Shown one piece after another: positions 21,294 to 31,130 of a stretch of DNA of 64,000 nt. The stretch covers positions 186,001 to 250,000 of the forward strand of contig JADLZK010007649.1 of the NCBI GenBank assembly GCA_015847255.1. Reading direction: 5' to 3'. Within the stretch, counting starts at the first letter, position 1; each line of letters begins with the position of its first letter. Below the pieces are notes generated by a model that worked only from the letters and a program-made list of their open reading frames with translations, was not told the DNA's origin and ran no database searches. This DNA is from Hyparrhenia diplandra. Lineage: Eukaryota > Streptophyta > Magnoliopsida > Poales > Poaceae. The position numbers and the translations under genes are program-made.

Positions 21294-21605
21294 TCAAACT
21301 TTGGCAACTGAATTTGAGAATTGGATGGAACCAAATCTGATTGCAAAAGCAGGACAGGACTTGGTTTCCTCCGGTATCTCATGTTCAGTTGATCCGATGA
21401 TGTGTAGGTACAGTGCAGCTAGACGAGACTTGTCTGAAGATTTTGGAAGCTGAAGTTGAGTGTTGGTGGGAACCAAATCTCCAGCTGCATGCACAGCACA
21501 AGATTTGGTTTCCTCCAATGTCTCAACTTCAACAGTCCCAAATAAATGCAGCTTTAGAGGCGCTTTCAGGATTATTATCCTCCTCAGAGTGACCGAATAC
21601 AGCAT
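21294..21605 (-). pseudogene. Unrecognised minus-strand gene fragment with an internal repeat
   Basis: A minus-strand frame contains EETKSCAVHAAGDLVPTNTQ and, 50 residues later, EETKSCPAFAIRFGSIQFSN, apparently a duplicated segment. DNA repeats matching this (GGTTTCCTCC...TCTCA, near 21363 and 21506) are visible. Separately, 22270-22318 on the same strand reads MKPCKLWLLEQIDAMQSQ and ends at a good splice donor (CAG/GTGGGG). I infer two exons of one decayed gene separated by a GC-rich insertion. I do not recognise the family. Confidence 0.35.
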
Positions 21606-22268
21606 TCTTTTTTTTTTTTTTTGGATAGATCGAGCGGGGGGGAGTCAGGCGTGTTAATTGCCGCCCAACTTGGGTTGGGCCGGCCCAGCAGCCGCCTAAC
21701 GGCCTGCCTCGTCGCTCGGTCGTCTTCAACCTCGCCCCGCCCCGCCCGCCCTGCCCCCCCCGCCGGCGCCGCCGGAGCTTCGGGCTCGCCGAGCTCGGCG
21801 GTGAGCCCTGGCGCCCGGCGGCGGCAGTCCCTCCCCTCCCTTTCTTCTTCTCCACTCGAAACCCTAACCGCCGCGACCTTCTTCTCCAACACCGTCGTCG
21901 TCGTCGCTCCCCCGCCGCCGACCGTACCCATCCAAATGGGTCTCTCCGGCCCTAGAGCTGGCGGCGCCCCAGCGCCGAGCTCACCCCCGGCCGAACGCCG
22001 CGCCGCCGTGTCGGCGGCCGCGGCGCCGGCGGCTTTCTATGGCCGGGGGGAGGCATGGAGGGGGGGGGGGGAGGTCGACGGCGACGGCGACGAAGCTGCA
22101 ACCCTAAAGCTTCTGGCGAAGGGCGGCGCCCAGAAAGCTACTGGCGAAGGGGCGGCGAAGCTTCGGCGACAGCCGTTGTCTTCAACCTTGGGGCGGGCTT
22201 CTAGCGGGCTTCGGCGGGCTTGGGCCGTGGGCGGGTGGTCGGCGGCCACGCGGGGAGTCCCCACCTGA
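21606..22268 (-). mobile_element. GC-rich insertion with minus-strand poly(A) end
   Basis: A T-run at 21608-21622 adjoins a very GC-rich segment up to about 22268, with AT-rich unique DNA on both sides. This is the look of a retroposed GC-rich transcript in minus orientation. A 215-codon plus-strand frame (21621-22268) is low-complexity Ala/Pro/Ser-rich and probably not a protein. I did not find a convincing target duplication. Confidence 0.35.
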
Positions 22269-22841
22269 GATTGCATTGCATCAATTTGCTCTAAAAGCCA
22301 TAGTTTACAGGGTTTCATGAATGTGTTAGCGCATATCGCGGTGCCTGACGAAACTGAATATCTGAAACTAAACCAGACAGAACCGAAAGCCTAGCTTGTT
22401 AATACATTGCGTTAGAAATGATGGAGCACCACGTGGTTGCCATGTGCTGTTGCCTGGTTTTAACTGAAAAATGATGGAGCAACACTGAAGGTCATTTGCT
22501 CCTTCCTGATGACCATTTCCAAATACGAAACTGAATATCATTTGCGTTAGAAATGACGAAACTGAATATCCATGAAGGCATGAATACGGTATCAATGAAA
22601 GAATCCACATACATCTCAAATAGTTTGTGCATACAAAGCATTTCGCAGAGAGCCTAGCTTGATCATCATGTCTCTCCTCGTCCGGTGGCTCAGTCTCCGT
22701 CAGCTTGATCAGCATTTCGCGGCGAGGATAAACCCGATGAGTCTGCCGAGTACAAAATACCACGCAGCTGGCTACCTGGCTCCCTCTAACTATTGCATAT
22801 TTTGCAGCTTATAAGATGTTTAGCTGATCTAAACTGACCTG
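22269..22841. other. Non-coding link to LINE-like element B
   Basis: Contains three copies of CGAAACTGAATATC (about 22347, 22527 and 22557) and the part homologous to 5576-5700 of block I (22570-22700). No gene is seen apart from the possible minus-strand exon at 22270-22318. Confidence 0.5.
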
Positions 22842-22857
22842 AAGATACATTCACTTC

Positions 22858-25800
22858 GATTGGACCATTTCGAGGAAAAGCCAGGGCCTCCCGATCGTTG
22901 CCTCCCCTGGCGACCGGCCAGGCAACGCCGCCCCGGCGCCGGCGGCCACCTGGCCCCGGCGCGCCGCCTCCGCCACCCGATCCCCCTCCCTCTCCACCCC
23001 TGCCTTCCTCCCCTGAGGTCTGCACCACCAGCCCTGCCCAGGGCGCGTTGCCACGCCCCGCCGCCCCCATCGGGCTCACCGGCCTCGGGCCCGCCGCGCC
23101 ACCCACCTCCCCGTCGCCCGGTGGGGGGCGGATCCGGCGGACGACGGATCCGCGCCCGCCCCCCTCCGCCTCCGTCGACCCTGGCCAAGGCCGGGACTCC
23201 GCTGGCGCCAGCGTGCGCGCCTCCAGGCGGCGGGCTTCCCCGCCCTCGTCGCCCGCCCCCTCCCCGCCCCAGCGCCTCGCCGTGTGGTCGACCTCTCCAT
23301 CGAGCACCGTCGTCCGCCGGCGCTTCCCGGCCGGCTCTAGCGGTGGGGACCCTTTGCCCTCGGCCCGCCTCCCGGCCAAGCCCGCCTGGAGCAGCAACCG
23401 GTGCTGCTTTCGGCCCGGCTCGGCTGCGCCTGGAGGCCGCCCGCCGGGCTTCGCCGGAGGACACTCGCCGTCGCCCACGAGAGGCACCCTTACGCCCGGC
23501 CGGCAGCTCCATCTCCCCCCGGTTCGTCGGAAGTGCGGGGCCCGACGTCGCTTCGGGTGTGCCCATCCGCCCCCATGGTCTTCGGCATCTCCCTCCTCTG
23601 ACCCTCTCCCCCTCACCGCCCCCCCTTCGTGGCGTCGAGGAAGGCGAGATCGTGGATGACATCTCTACCTTCCCCAAGGCGCCGCCTTCTGCTCGGCTTT
23701 GCCTTTGTGGGGCAGGAGGTCGTGCTTGTGCGACCTTCCCCTGTCGTCGCCGCCCGCCTCAACCCGTCGCCCCCGCTACGACTCTGGCGGTCGTGAGCGT
23801 CTGCGGCAGGCGGAGGGCATCGTCTCCCGGCGGGGCGGTGGCGACGCGTCGGGGTGAGGCGGCGGACCAAGACCACCTGCGCGGCTCATCGCGGGCCTCT
23901 CTCTGGCGGGCATGGCGGTGCGGCCGCGTGCTCGTTGACTCCACCACGGGCATCGAGTCGGCGCGGGCCTCGCCGTCTTGGCGGCCGAGCCATCGTCGTC
24001 TCTCCGCCCGCCAGCCAAGCGCCGCGCGGCGCTGGCGCCCAGGCAGCGGAGCCTTCGGGAACGGGCGCGGTAATGCGATGTCGGTCGGCGCTGTGCCAAC
24101 GGGCGCGGGAACGCGTTCCGCTAAATCTTCCGCCTCGGACCGCGCCGCGTCTCCGCCCTGCCGTGCGGGGTCGTGCCGTCGGGCGACCACGAATCTTTGC
24201 GGCGGCGCGTCCTCCCGCTCCCGAGCACGCCGCGGCCTGCTCCACCCGTCTCGCGCCACCGTCGGCGGCGGCCACCTCGTTGGACTGCTTCAGCGCCTCA
24301 TGACCACGTCATTGCGAGATGTCGCCTACCGCGCTGTGTCGTCGCCAGATGTACCGGCCACGGGCCCGTGACTGCGGCGGGGGCTCGGGCTGCTGTTCGG
24401 CGGACCACTTCTACAACAACAACGCCGCCACCGCTGGTGGAGCTGCGCTGGCGGGGCGCCGCCGTCGTCGCCCGTCGGGCCGACCCACCACCCGACCTTG
24501 AGTGGGCACCGCCCGGTCGAGGCTTCGTGTGGCCTCCAACACCTCATGATCTTGCCGTAGACTTCGACAAGCGAAATCATCGGTAGCGTTGAGCTTGCGG
24601 TGGTCGTTCTTGCGCCGCCGGCCAACCCGCCGATCCGGACCCCCTCGTGCTCATCTCGTGTGAGGTTGCGGTGCCCCCGTTTGTGGACCCAATGCTCGAG
24701 GAGCTTCGTGGCCTCCTTCGCCCCGGGCTGATTGCCTACTCTTCGCCCGTGCAGGGCATTCTGAGCCTTCTCCGCCACTTCGATCGCTTACTTCTTCGCC
24801 CAGGCGGGCACTCGAGCCTTCTTCGCCATCATGTTGATTGTGCTCAACTTTCGCGAACGTTGATGCCACGGAGGTTCGGGCGGTGTACTGCCGGACCCCC
24901 ACTCTTCGCCGCGCACGGCCCGCCCGGTTCGGCCAAGGTGGGGCTTGCCTCGTAGGGGCAGTGCCGGAGATGTCCGAGGTGACGGAGGTGTCCGGGAGCC
25001 CAGGCGTGCCGGGCGCCCACCACATCGCCCGCTCGTTTACCGCTACCGCCACGATGACGCCGAGATGCGAGGTGGCTGAGGTGATCCGATGCAGCCGCCC
25101 GCCTCCGCCTCGACCGCCCGGCCAGACCACCCGCGCCTCCCACGGTGCCTCCTCGCTCCGCTCCGCCCGCCCACGCGCGGTCGAGGGTTGTCGACGACGG
25201 CGGTGTGCAGCGTCGCGGAAACGCCTCGCCGTGAAATCATGCTTCACGACTCACCTGGCGGCGCGCGCGTGTTATGCTGAACAAAGGGGGGTGAGGCGGC
25301 CGGGTGCTAGCCCTACGTGGCTGCCACCGTTCAATGAAGCTTCGGGGGCGCCCGTCCGTCAGGCGGGAGAACGCGTCGCAAAGATCCCGCCTCTATTAAT
25401 CCGCTTGTGGGGGGAGGATCGGGTGGCTCGCCGCCACGGAGCTGTCGGGCCGAGGTCCTAGTGCCACCGACGCCCTCAAGACCTACTGCTCTGCACTACG
25501 CCTCCGTCAATGGATGCCTTCTTCGACTCCTTGACTCTACCGTTGGAGGAGCCTCTGATCGTGGGCCCGCCTGGCCTACGGTCCTCCAGGGTTGTTGACG
25601 ACGACTTGGTCCCACGCCGTGTCGGCCGGCAGGCCGCCAAACCAGTCAACCACAGCCCGGAACGAGAGAGGGAGGCGCGACGTGTTCTTCTCAACAGGTT
25701 AGAAGGGCCCCGACAACGACGTCTCCATTCCGGCCCGGCGTCGCCTCCAGGTTCCTTCAATGCTTCCGCGACGACCTCACGTCTTCTGCAAGGGCGACGC

Positions 25801-26051
25801 TGGAAGCTTCCGCTTCCCTGAATACACCGGACGCGGACCATGGTGGGTCGGGGCCGCTTTAGTCGCTTAGTCGCTCAGTAGTTTCCCCAGCTAGCACAAA
25901 CTCCGAAGCACCACCGTTTGAGCCGGTGATATTTGTTGTGTGTGTCTGCTCCGCCCATTCTAAGGCATCTCGCCTAAAAATGTGAGAAGCCATGTAACGA
26001 ACTCCTTTTTTCCCTTAAAGCAATACACGCACATGCGTGCTTTCGAAAAAA
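22858..26051 (+). mobile_element. LINE-like ORF1-only retroposon B, complete with 16-bp target duplication
   Basis: The 3194-bp insertion is bounded by AAGATACATTCACTTC at 22842-22857 and 26052-26067 and ends in a poly(A) run after GTGCTTTCG. The interior is GC-rich and reads, through many frame breaks, like a grass L1-type ORF1 protein. It has a proline-rich N-terminus, a zinc-knuckle-like stretch near 24280-24350 (CFSASHDHVIARCRLP), VDPMLEEL near 24685, and a C-terminus DLVPRRVGRQAAKP then RRVLLNRLEG near 25600-25700. No endonuclease or reverse transcriptase follows. It is therefore non-autonomous and was presumably moved by an L1-type partner. The many long frames on both strands are effects of GC content. 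Confidence 0.75.
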
Positions 26052-26067
26052 AAGATACATTCACTTC

Positions 26068-26458
26068 ACTGCAATGATTTTTACACAAAACAGCAAACAT
26101 CTATTGCTCCCAGTCCCAGGACACCAGGAGATGGTTGGGCAGGGATGCTCTGGGCAGCGTGGATCGGATGGGTGGATTTGGAGCAATAAACCCTGAGGAT
26201 TGCTGAATGTTGAGATGATCGAGATCGCAACATGTGCAGAACTGCAGGACCAGAACTGCAGATGTCAAACAACTCCTGAAGATTGCTGAATGTTGAGATG
26301 AGCTCGCAAGCACTTGCTATTAACTATTGCAGCATGTAACATGCAGAGAGCCAAAGAGTATATATGAACATGCTGATATAATAAAATGATGCAGCCATGG
26401 AAGATTGCTGGATGCCGCTCACCTTCTCCATTCCTGCTACTATAGGCCTCGGGCAGCC
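26068..26458. other. Upstream region of P450 copy III
   Basis: Non-coding. Contains GATTGCTGAATGTTGAGATG twice (about 26205 and 26284), a local duplication. A TATA-like TATATAT at about 26359 is roughly 95 bp before the ATG. A partial echo of the start-codon region (GCAGCCATGGAAGATTGCTG) occurs at about 26392, some 65 bp before the real one. Confidence 0.55.
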
Positions 26459-27275
26459 ATGGAAGACTTGCTCTACTACTCCCTCACCGTAGCCATCTGC
26501 CTCGCTGCCATCGTCTTCCTCTCCCTCCATTCGACGACGGTCACCAAAAACCCGCCGCCGCCTCCGCTCCCGCCCGGCCCACCACCACTGCTATCACTAC
26601 TGACCCCGCTCCCTCTTCCTCGCCCGGCCGACCAACTTCGGCATCGAGCCAGTCATCCGCGCCTCCCGGTCGCGGTACGGCCCGGTGTTCACGCTCCACC
26701 TGCTCCCGTCCCGCCAGACCATCTTCGTCGCCGACCACGCCATAGCCCACCGCGCGCTGGTGCAGCGCGGCGCGGCGTTCGCGGACAGGCCGTCGCCCAG
26801 CGTCCCGTCGGGACTTCTCCAGCGGCCAGCACAGCATCACCTCCGGCGCGTACGGCCCACTCTGGCGCGCGCTCCGACGCAACCTCACGGCAGGAGCGTT
26901 CCACCCGTCGCGCCTTCGACGGTACGCCGGCGTTCGTGGCCGCGCCGCGGCGCGACTCGTCGATGCCGTCAAGGCGCAGATGGAAGCCGACGGGGTCGTC
27001 GTCGTTGAGGGGCTCTTGCACCGGGCCTTGTTCCAAGTGCTCGTAGCCATGTGCTTCGGCGTAGGGCTTGATGACGACGTCGTCGCGTCCGTCGAGGCGA
27101 TGCAGAGGGAGTTCGTGACGTCGGTCATCGGATTCCAGGTGTTCGGCGTGTGTCCCGCGGTCACCAAAGGTCCTGTTCCGGCGCCGGTGGAAGAGGATGC
27201 TGTCCCTACGGCGCCGGCAGGAGGAGCTGTTCGTCCCTCTGATACGAGCGAGCCGCGCGCGGCAGGAGTTGTGAT
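26459..27275 (+). pseudogene. CYP89-like cytochrome P450 5' half, copy III
   Basis: The best-preserved N-terminus: MEDLLYYSLTVAICLAAI (ER anchor), then the hinge PPPPPLPPGPPPLLSLL. The frame then breaks by one extra C near 26612, resumes through PVFTLHLLPSRQTIFVADHA and HRALVQRGAAFADRP, breaks again near 26810, and continues in FQVLVAMCFGVGLDDDVVAS. It extends further than copies I and II, through VFGVCPAVTK and (in another frame) an RRRQEELFVPLIRASR-type segment. It ends before the I helix, so the oxygen- and haem-binding half is missing. CYP89 genes are normally intronless and about 510 residues; this is about half. It is a pseudogene. Confidence 0.8.
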
Positions 27276-28514
27276 ATCTATAAATAGATAATTTTATAGT
27301 CTATTGGCAGCCAAAATTCTTAATGTACATTGAATGGGACTTTTATTGCACTCGCTCATTGTTAAGGCAGCAACGAATAAAATCCATTAATGGTGTAAGA
27401 GCAACTCCAACAGTACCCTATATGACCTCTCAATCCTAGTTTTTTGGGAAAAGGATGAAAAATACTGCTCCAACAAGTACCCTATATGACCTCCCATCTT
27501 TGGGCGCCCAGAAAAATTCCCCGTCGTGCGTATATTTCCGCTTCCTCGGCGTCGCGTTCCTATCCCCGCAGCGTATCCTTGTACCGCGTAGCGACGGTGA
27601 AGGTTTGCGGGTGCGGAAAGTTCCGCCGTCGGTCTGCAAGTGGATTCCGTCCGTGCCGCCCGGTGGGTTTTTCGAACAGGCCGCCGACGCATCGATCTTT
27701 ACAGATCTTCTTAGCGGCGACTTCGCGCACCTCACGGACAATGGCGTACTACATAGCGGCGGGCGATCGGGGAAGGCAGCGCCGGGCGCCGTCGTCGGCA
27801 CCCGCGCCCGGGCCAGGCCGTCGCCGTGAAATCTCTGCACTGGACACCGGCGACTTCTGCCGCCGGTGACGGGCGGCGGCGGCGGCGGCGAGGCCAAAAG
27901 TTAGTGCGGACGCGGCCGCCGACGAGGCGCCGCGGGAGGCCAGTTCTGGCGACTGCCCGGGCCCCGGGCCGTCCGCGCCGCACGCGATCGCCATGAACCT
28001 CGCACGGCGAGGTGGCGCTGGGCCGTGATGGAGTACGTCGGGCCCAACCTTCACGACGTCCGGCGTCCATGCGTCTGAAGGAAGAAGAGAAGGGTGAGAA
28101 ACGAAATTTTATTTCTCTTCGGGGGTTCCTAACGCAAAAAGTGCTAGAAAGAGGAGTTTTCAGTTTAAGGCTTAGTGGATTTTTGGAATAACCTAGGGTT
28201 CCTAACGCAAAAAGTGCTAGATCACGCGCGCAAGTTTATCGGGCCAACTAATTGTTTCAGGTGGGGCTCAAATTTGGTTATTGGGAGACAATTATTGGCG
28301 TCTATTGGAGATTGGTAATTTTTTCCTATCCAATTTTTGTTTGGGAGTTCCTAAACTCATGGATATTGGGAGAAAAATTATAGGGTAAGAAAGCTAATAA
28401 AGAGGGATACCTTATCAGGGATATTTAGGTGGTGTTTAGTTCCCCTTCATCTCAAAAAAATTTTGGGGATTGCTATTTAACAGGTGACTAACTTTTTGCA
28501 AAGAATCAGGCGAC
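27276..28514. other. Possible Mutator-type element or decayed GC-rich insertion
   Basis: AT-rich DNA brackets a GC-rich core (about 27500-28080). Near the left side CTCCAACAGTACCCTATATG occurs at 27405 and nearly repeats at 27469. GGGTTCCTAACGCAAAAAGT occurs near 28124 and again near 28196. TACCCTATA near the left has a complement near 28388 (TATAGGGTA). Such subterminal repeats around a GC-rich core fit a Mutator-like element with captured DNA, but I cannot fix its ends. No gene is recognised. Confidence 0.3.
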
Positions 28515-28762
28515 GGCTGTGTTTAGTTCACCTGAATTTCCCATCACATCGCCAAGATTCCCCATCGCATCGAATCTTTGGATGCATGCATTGAGTATGA
28601 AATGTAGGTAAAATAAATAACTAATTGGACAGTTTGTATGTACTTTTTGAGAGGCGAATCTTTGAGCCTAGCTAGGCCATGGTAGGACAATATTTACCAC
28701 AAACAAACGAAAAATACTACGATTGCTTTTCGGGTTCACTCTTCGAGGAACTAAACACAGCC
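28515..28762. mobile_element. Tourist-like (PIF/Harbinger) MITE 1
   Basis: Ends GGCTGTGTTTAGTTC and GAACTAAACACAGCC are perfect 15-bp inverted repeats. The flanking GAC on each side is a 3-bp duplication. The internal GAGGCGAATCTTTGAGCCTA is typical of this abundant grass MITE family. Confidence 0.8.
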
Positions 28763-28935
28763 GACGTTTCTTTTTGCCATGGGTTAGCTCACCTCGTTGC
28801 TTACGTCAGCTTAGCAAAAAAAGCAACAGGCCCTATATGCACAATCGCCTGAGATTTCAGGCGACTGAAGACTAGCAAATGTGAAAAAATTTAGGTTTTG
28901 GTCCATCATTTTGCATAATGGAACTAAATACCATC

Positions 28936-29311
28936 AGGCCCGTACCTACGATTTCGAGGACCTTGAACGAAGCGTGATGTGGCCCTAAAATTTATAAAAA
29001 AATAATATAACAAAAGCATACTTTACTTCATTATAAAGCTTCAAATGTACGCTGTTCTTATAGTTAGTGCCAAGATGATTCCAATCACTGAACCCATCGT
29101 TTGCTAATTGTCCTTTTGCATACCTCTTTCTCAGTAATTTGCAACAAAAGCAAAATACTCTATCTAGAGGTTTGCAATATACAAGCCATTCTCTGTCACG
29201 AAGTTTACCGTTTGCGAGGACTCTAATGTAAAATTTTGCAGAAAATCTTCTAGAAAATATATCTTTAGGTCCTTTAAGTGATAAATCTCTTTTAAGACCC
29301 TTCTGCACCAA
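28936..29311 (-). pseudogene. hAT-related TTF-type zinc-finger transposase fragment
   Basis: A minus-strand frame (start at 29311) reads GPKDIFSRRFSAKFYIRVLA, NGKLRDREWLVYCKPLDRVF, then CFCCKLLRKRYAKGQLANDG and FSDWNHLGTNYKNS. This is the TTF-type zinc finger (CxC-C cluster with RxWLxY and GFxDW motifs) at the N-terminus of hAT-related proteins with DUF4371 domains. Such proteins bind and move hAT transposons. The catalytic and dimerisation regions are absent, since the frame ends about 20 residues after the finger. A terminal-repeat-like CAGGCCCGTACCTA lies at 28936, just past the 3' end. It is a truncated remnant. Confidence 0.75.
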
Positions 29312-30829
29312 TATATCAATTGCTTTTCAAGATACAACCGTAAACAATTGGGTATGTACGCCGTGTGCGTACCGAGCTGCCGACGTGTTGGCTCTCGGCG
29401 AAAGACGGCTTGGCGTCTTGTCTATGGTTGCGCGGTCGCCAGGGTGTGGAACTGCCACGTTTAGCAGCGGCACGACGACGATCCAGTACGGTTTGCGGCA
29501 AATGAAAATGAAACATCGCCGGCTCGCCGGCCAAACTGTACGTATGGGGAAGCCGAGTCACCCAAGCAGGTTGGTAGGCTAGGCATGGCAGATCGCCCTG
29601 AGGGCGTCCCAAGCAACTAGCTATTTAGACTATCTGCACTGCTACGCGGTATCGGCTCCTGTAAACGACACGACATGGCCACGACATCAGTATAGCGCAA
29701 AATTCAGCTGCAGCCGCGTACGCTACGCCGTCCGGGAAGCGCGCCCGTCCGGGAAGAATAGCGCTGTCGCGCATGTCCGGGAAAGCGTGGGGTCCATGGG
29801 CAGGCGCTGCCGCGCGCGCGGAGAGGCAGACAGCATGCGGGGAGAGAGGAGAGAGAGCACGCAGTGGCGGGCCCTATTTTTCCAACTAACTAAAAATATT
29901 ATAACTTACAAACTAAAAAAACCAAATTAAATTCGATTGCACCATTAAATTCGTTTCAATAAATGTTTTAAAACAGGTTCTCACATGGATATATTTAGAT
30001 AAAATTTATTTACACGACATGTGGGCCTCACTGGAGTTAGTTGACATAGAGTAGAGATATAAATGATGGATGAGTGTGGGAGAAAGTGATATAGAGGAGA
30101 GAATCTTGATGACTAGGAGGGATAGAGTATGCATTTAAAGGATGAAGAGTGCGGATAGTCTTAGCTAGCTAGATCTGATGTGGCAAGGAAAAAATAGGAG
30201 AGAGAGTAGTCACTAGCGACGAGCAAATAGTCGATCTATTTCACGTAGACCAAGAACATGAGAGAAGAGTACGTGGATCCAATAGTATAAAAATATATAA
30301 AATAATCTTTGTTTTTGTCTCTCACCGAGCCTTTTACATTGGGCCAACTCCCATTAATAAATTATTGATTACAGGTGCGGCCGGTCATTAATTGCTACTT
30401 ACTACTTAACGTGTAAATTTGGAGGCCATGAAGAGTCGCACACTTTGCACTTGCTAATGTACGGGCCCGACACCATGCAAAAATTTTCGTAAAAAAGGTG
30501 GCTATTCTTCATTTTGGATATTGATCTCAAGAGGCCCAAAAAAAGCCCAACTCACCCTCCAGCACAATGAAAAATTTGGCATTTTGGATGGAACTAAACA
30601 CACCCATAAAAAATTTAGCATTTAGCATTTTATTATTCAAAAGTAATTGGCATTTTGTATTTTTGCATTTCATGGGAACTAAACACACCCTATAGACATT
30701 CATGCAAGGAAAGAGATATTAAGAAGCTGACATGCAACGGAAGGAGAGATATTCATAGAAGCAAAACAAAGTTCAATTAGCTCTATATCCATGTTTTTGA
30801 TCGCTGGCTATGGAAAATAGCGTTGGACT
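29312..30829. other. Repeat-rich intergenic region
   Basis: No gene recognised. GGAACTAAACACACCC occurs twice (about 30591 and 30675), matching MITE right ends whose left partners I cannot place; GGTGGTGTTTAGTTCCCC near 28434 could be one. Short open frames at 29316-29612 are unsupported. Confidence 0.45.
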
Positions 30830-31078
30830 TTTTGGGGCGCTATTCGCCGCTATTGCGTCGCTATAAGCGCCGCTATAGCGGCAACTATGCGCAGTACCAC
30901 CAGCCCGCCGCTGCCACTATAGCCCAATAGCGTGAAAATAGCGCGATATAGCGCCAATAGCATGGAAATAGCGCTTTAGCGGCGCAATATCGTGCTATAG
31001 CGCCAATAGCGTGAAATTGACAATAGCGTCGCGGTGTTTTCAAATGGCGCTATAGCGGCGCTATAGCGGCGCTATTTG
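30830..31078. repeat. Palindromic CGCTATAGCG-rich patch
   Basis: About 250 bp built largely from the self-complementary unit GCGCTATAGCG and variants (AATAGCGCGATATAGCGCC, GGCGCTATAGCGGCGCTATA). It begins near GGGGCGCTATTCGCC and ends before a short TA run. It is non-coding. Confidence 0.75.
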
Positions 31079-31130
31079 TTTCGCGGGCTATATATATATA
31101 TACACGTAAAAAAGAGGAAGATATGTTTGG

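Noticed and set aside
22860..24371. 503-codon plus-strand frame and overlapping 276-282 codon minus-strand frames as genes
   Set aside because: They lie within a retroposon with exact target duplications. All frames are open because of extreme GC content, and ORF1-like motifs are spread over different frames.
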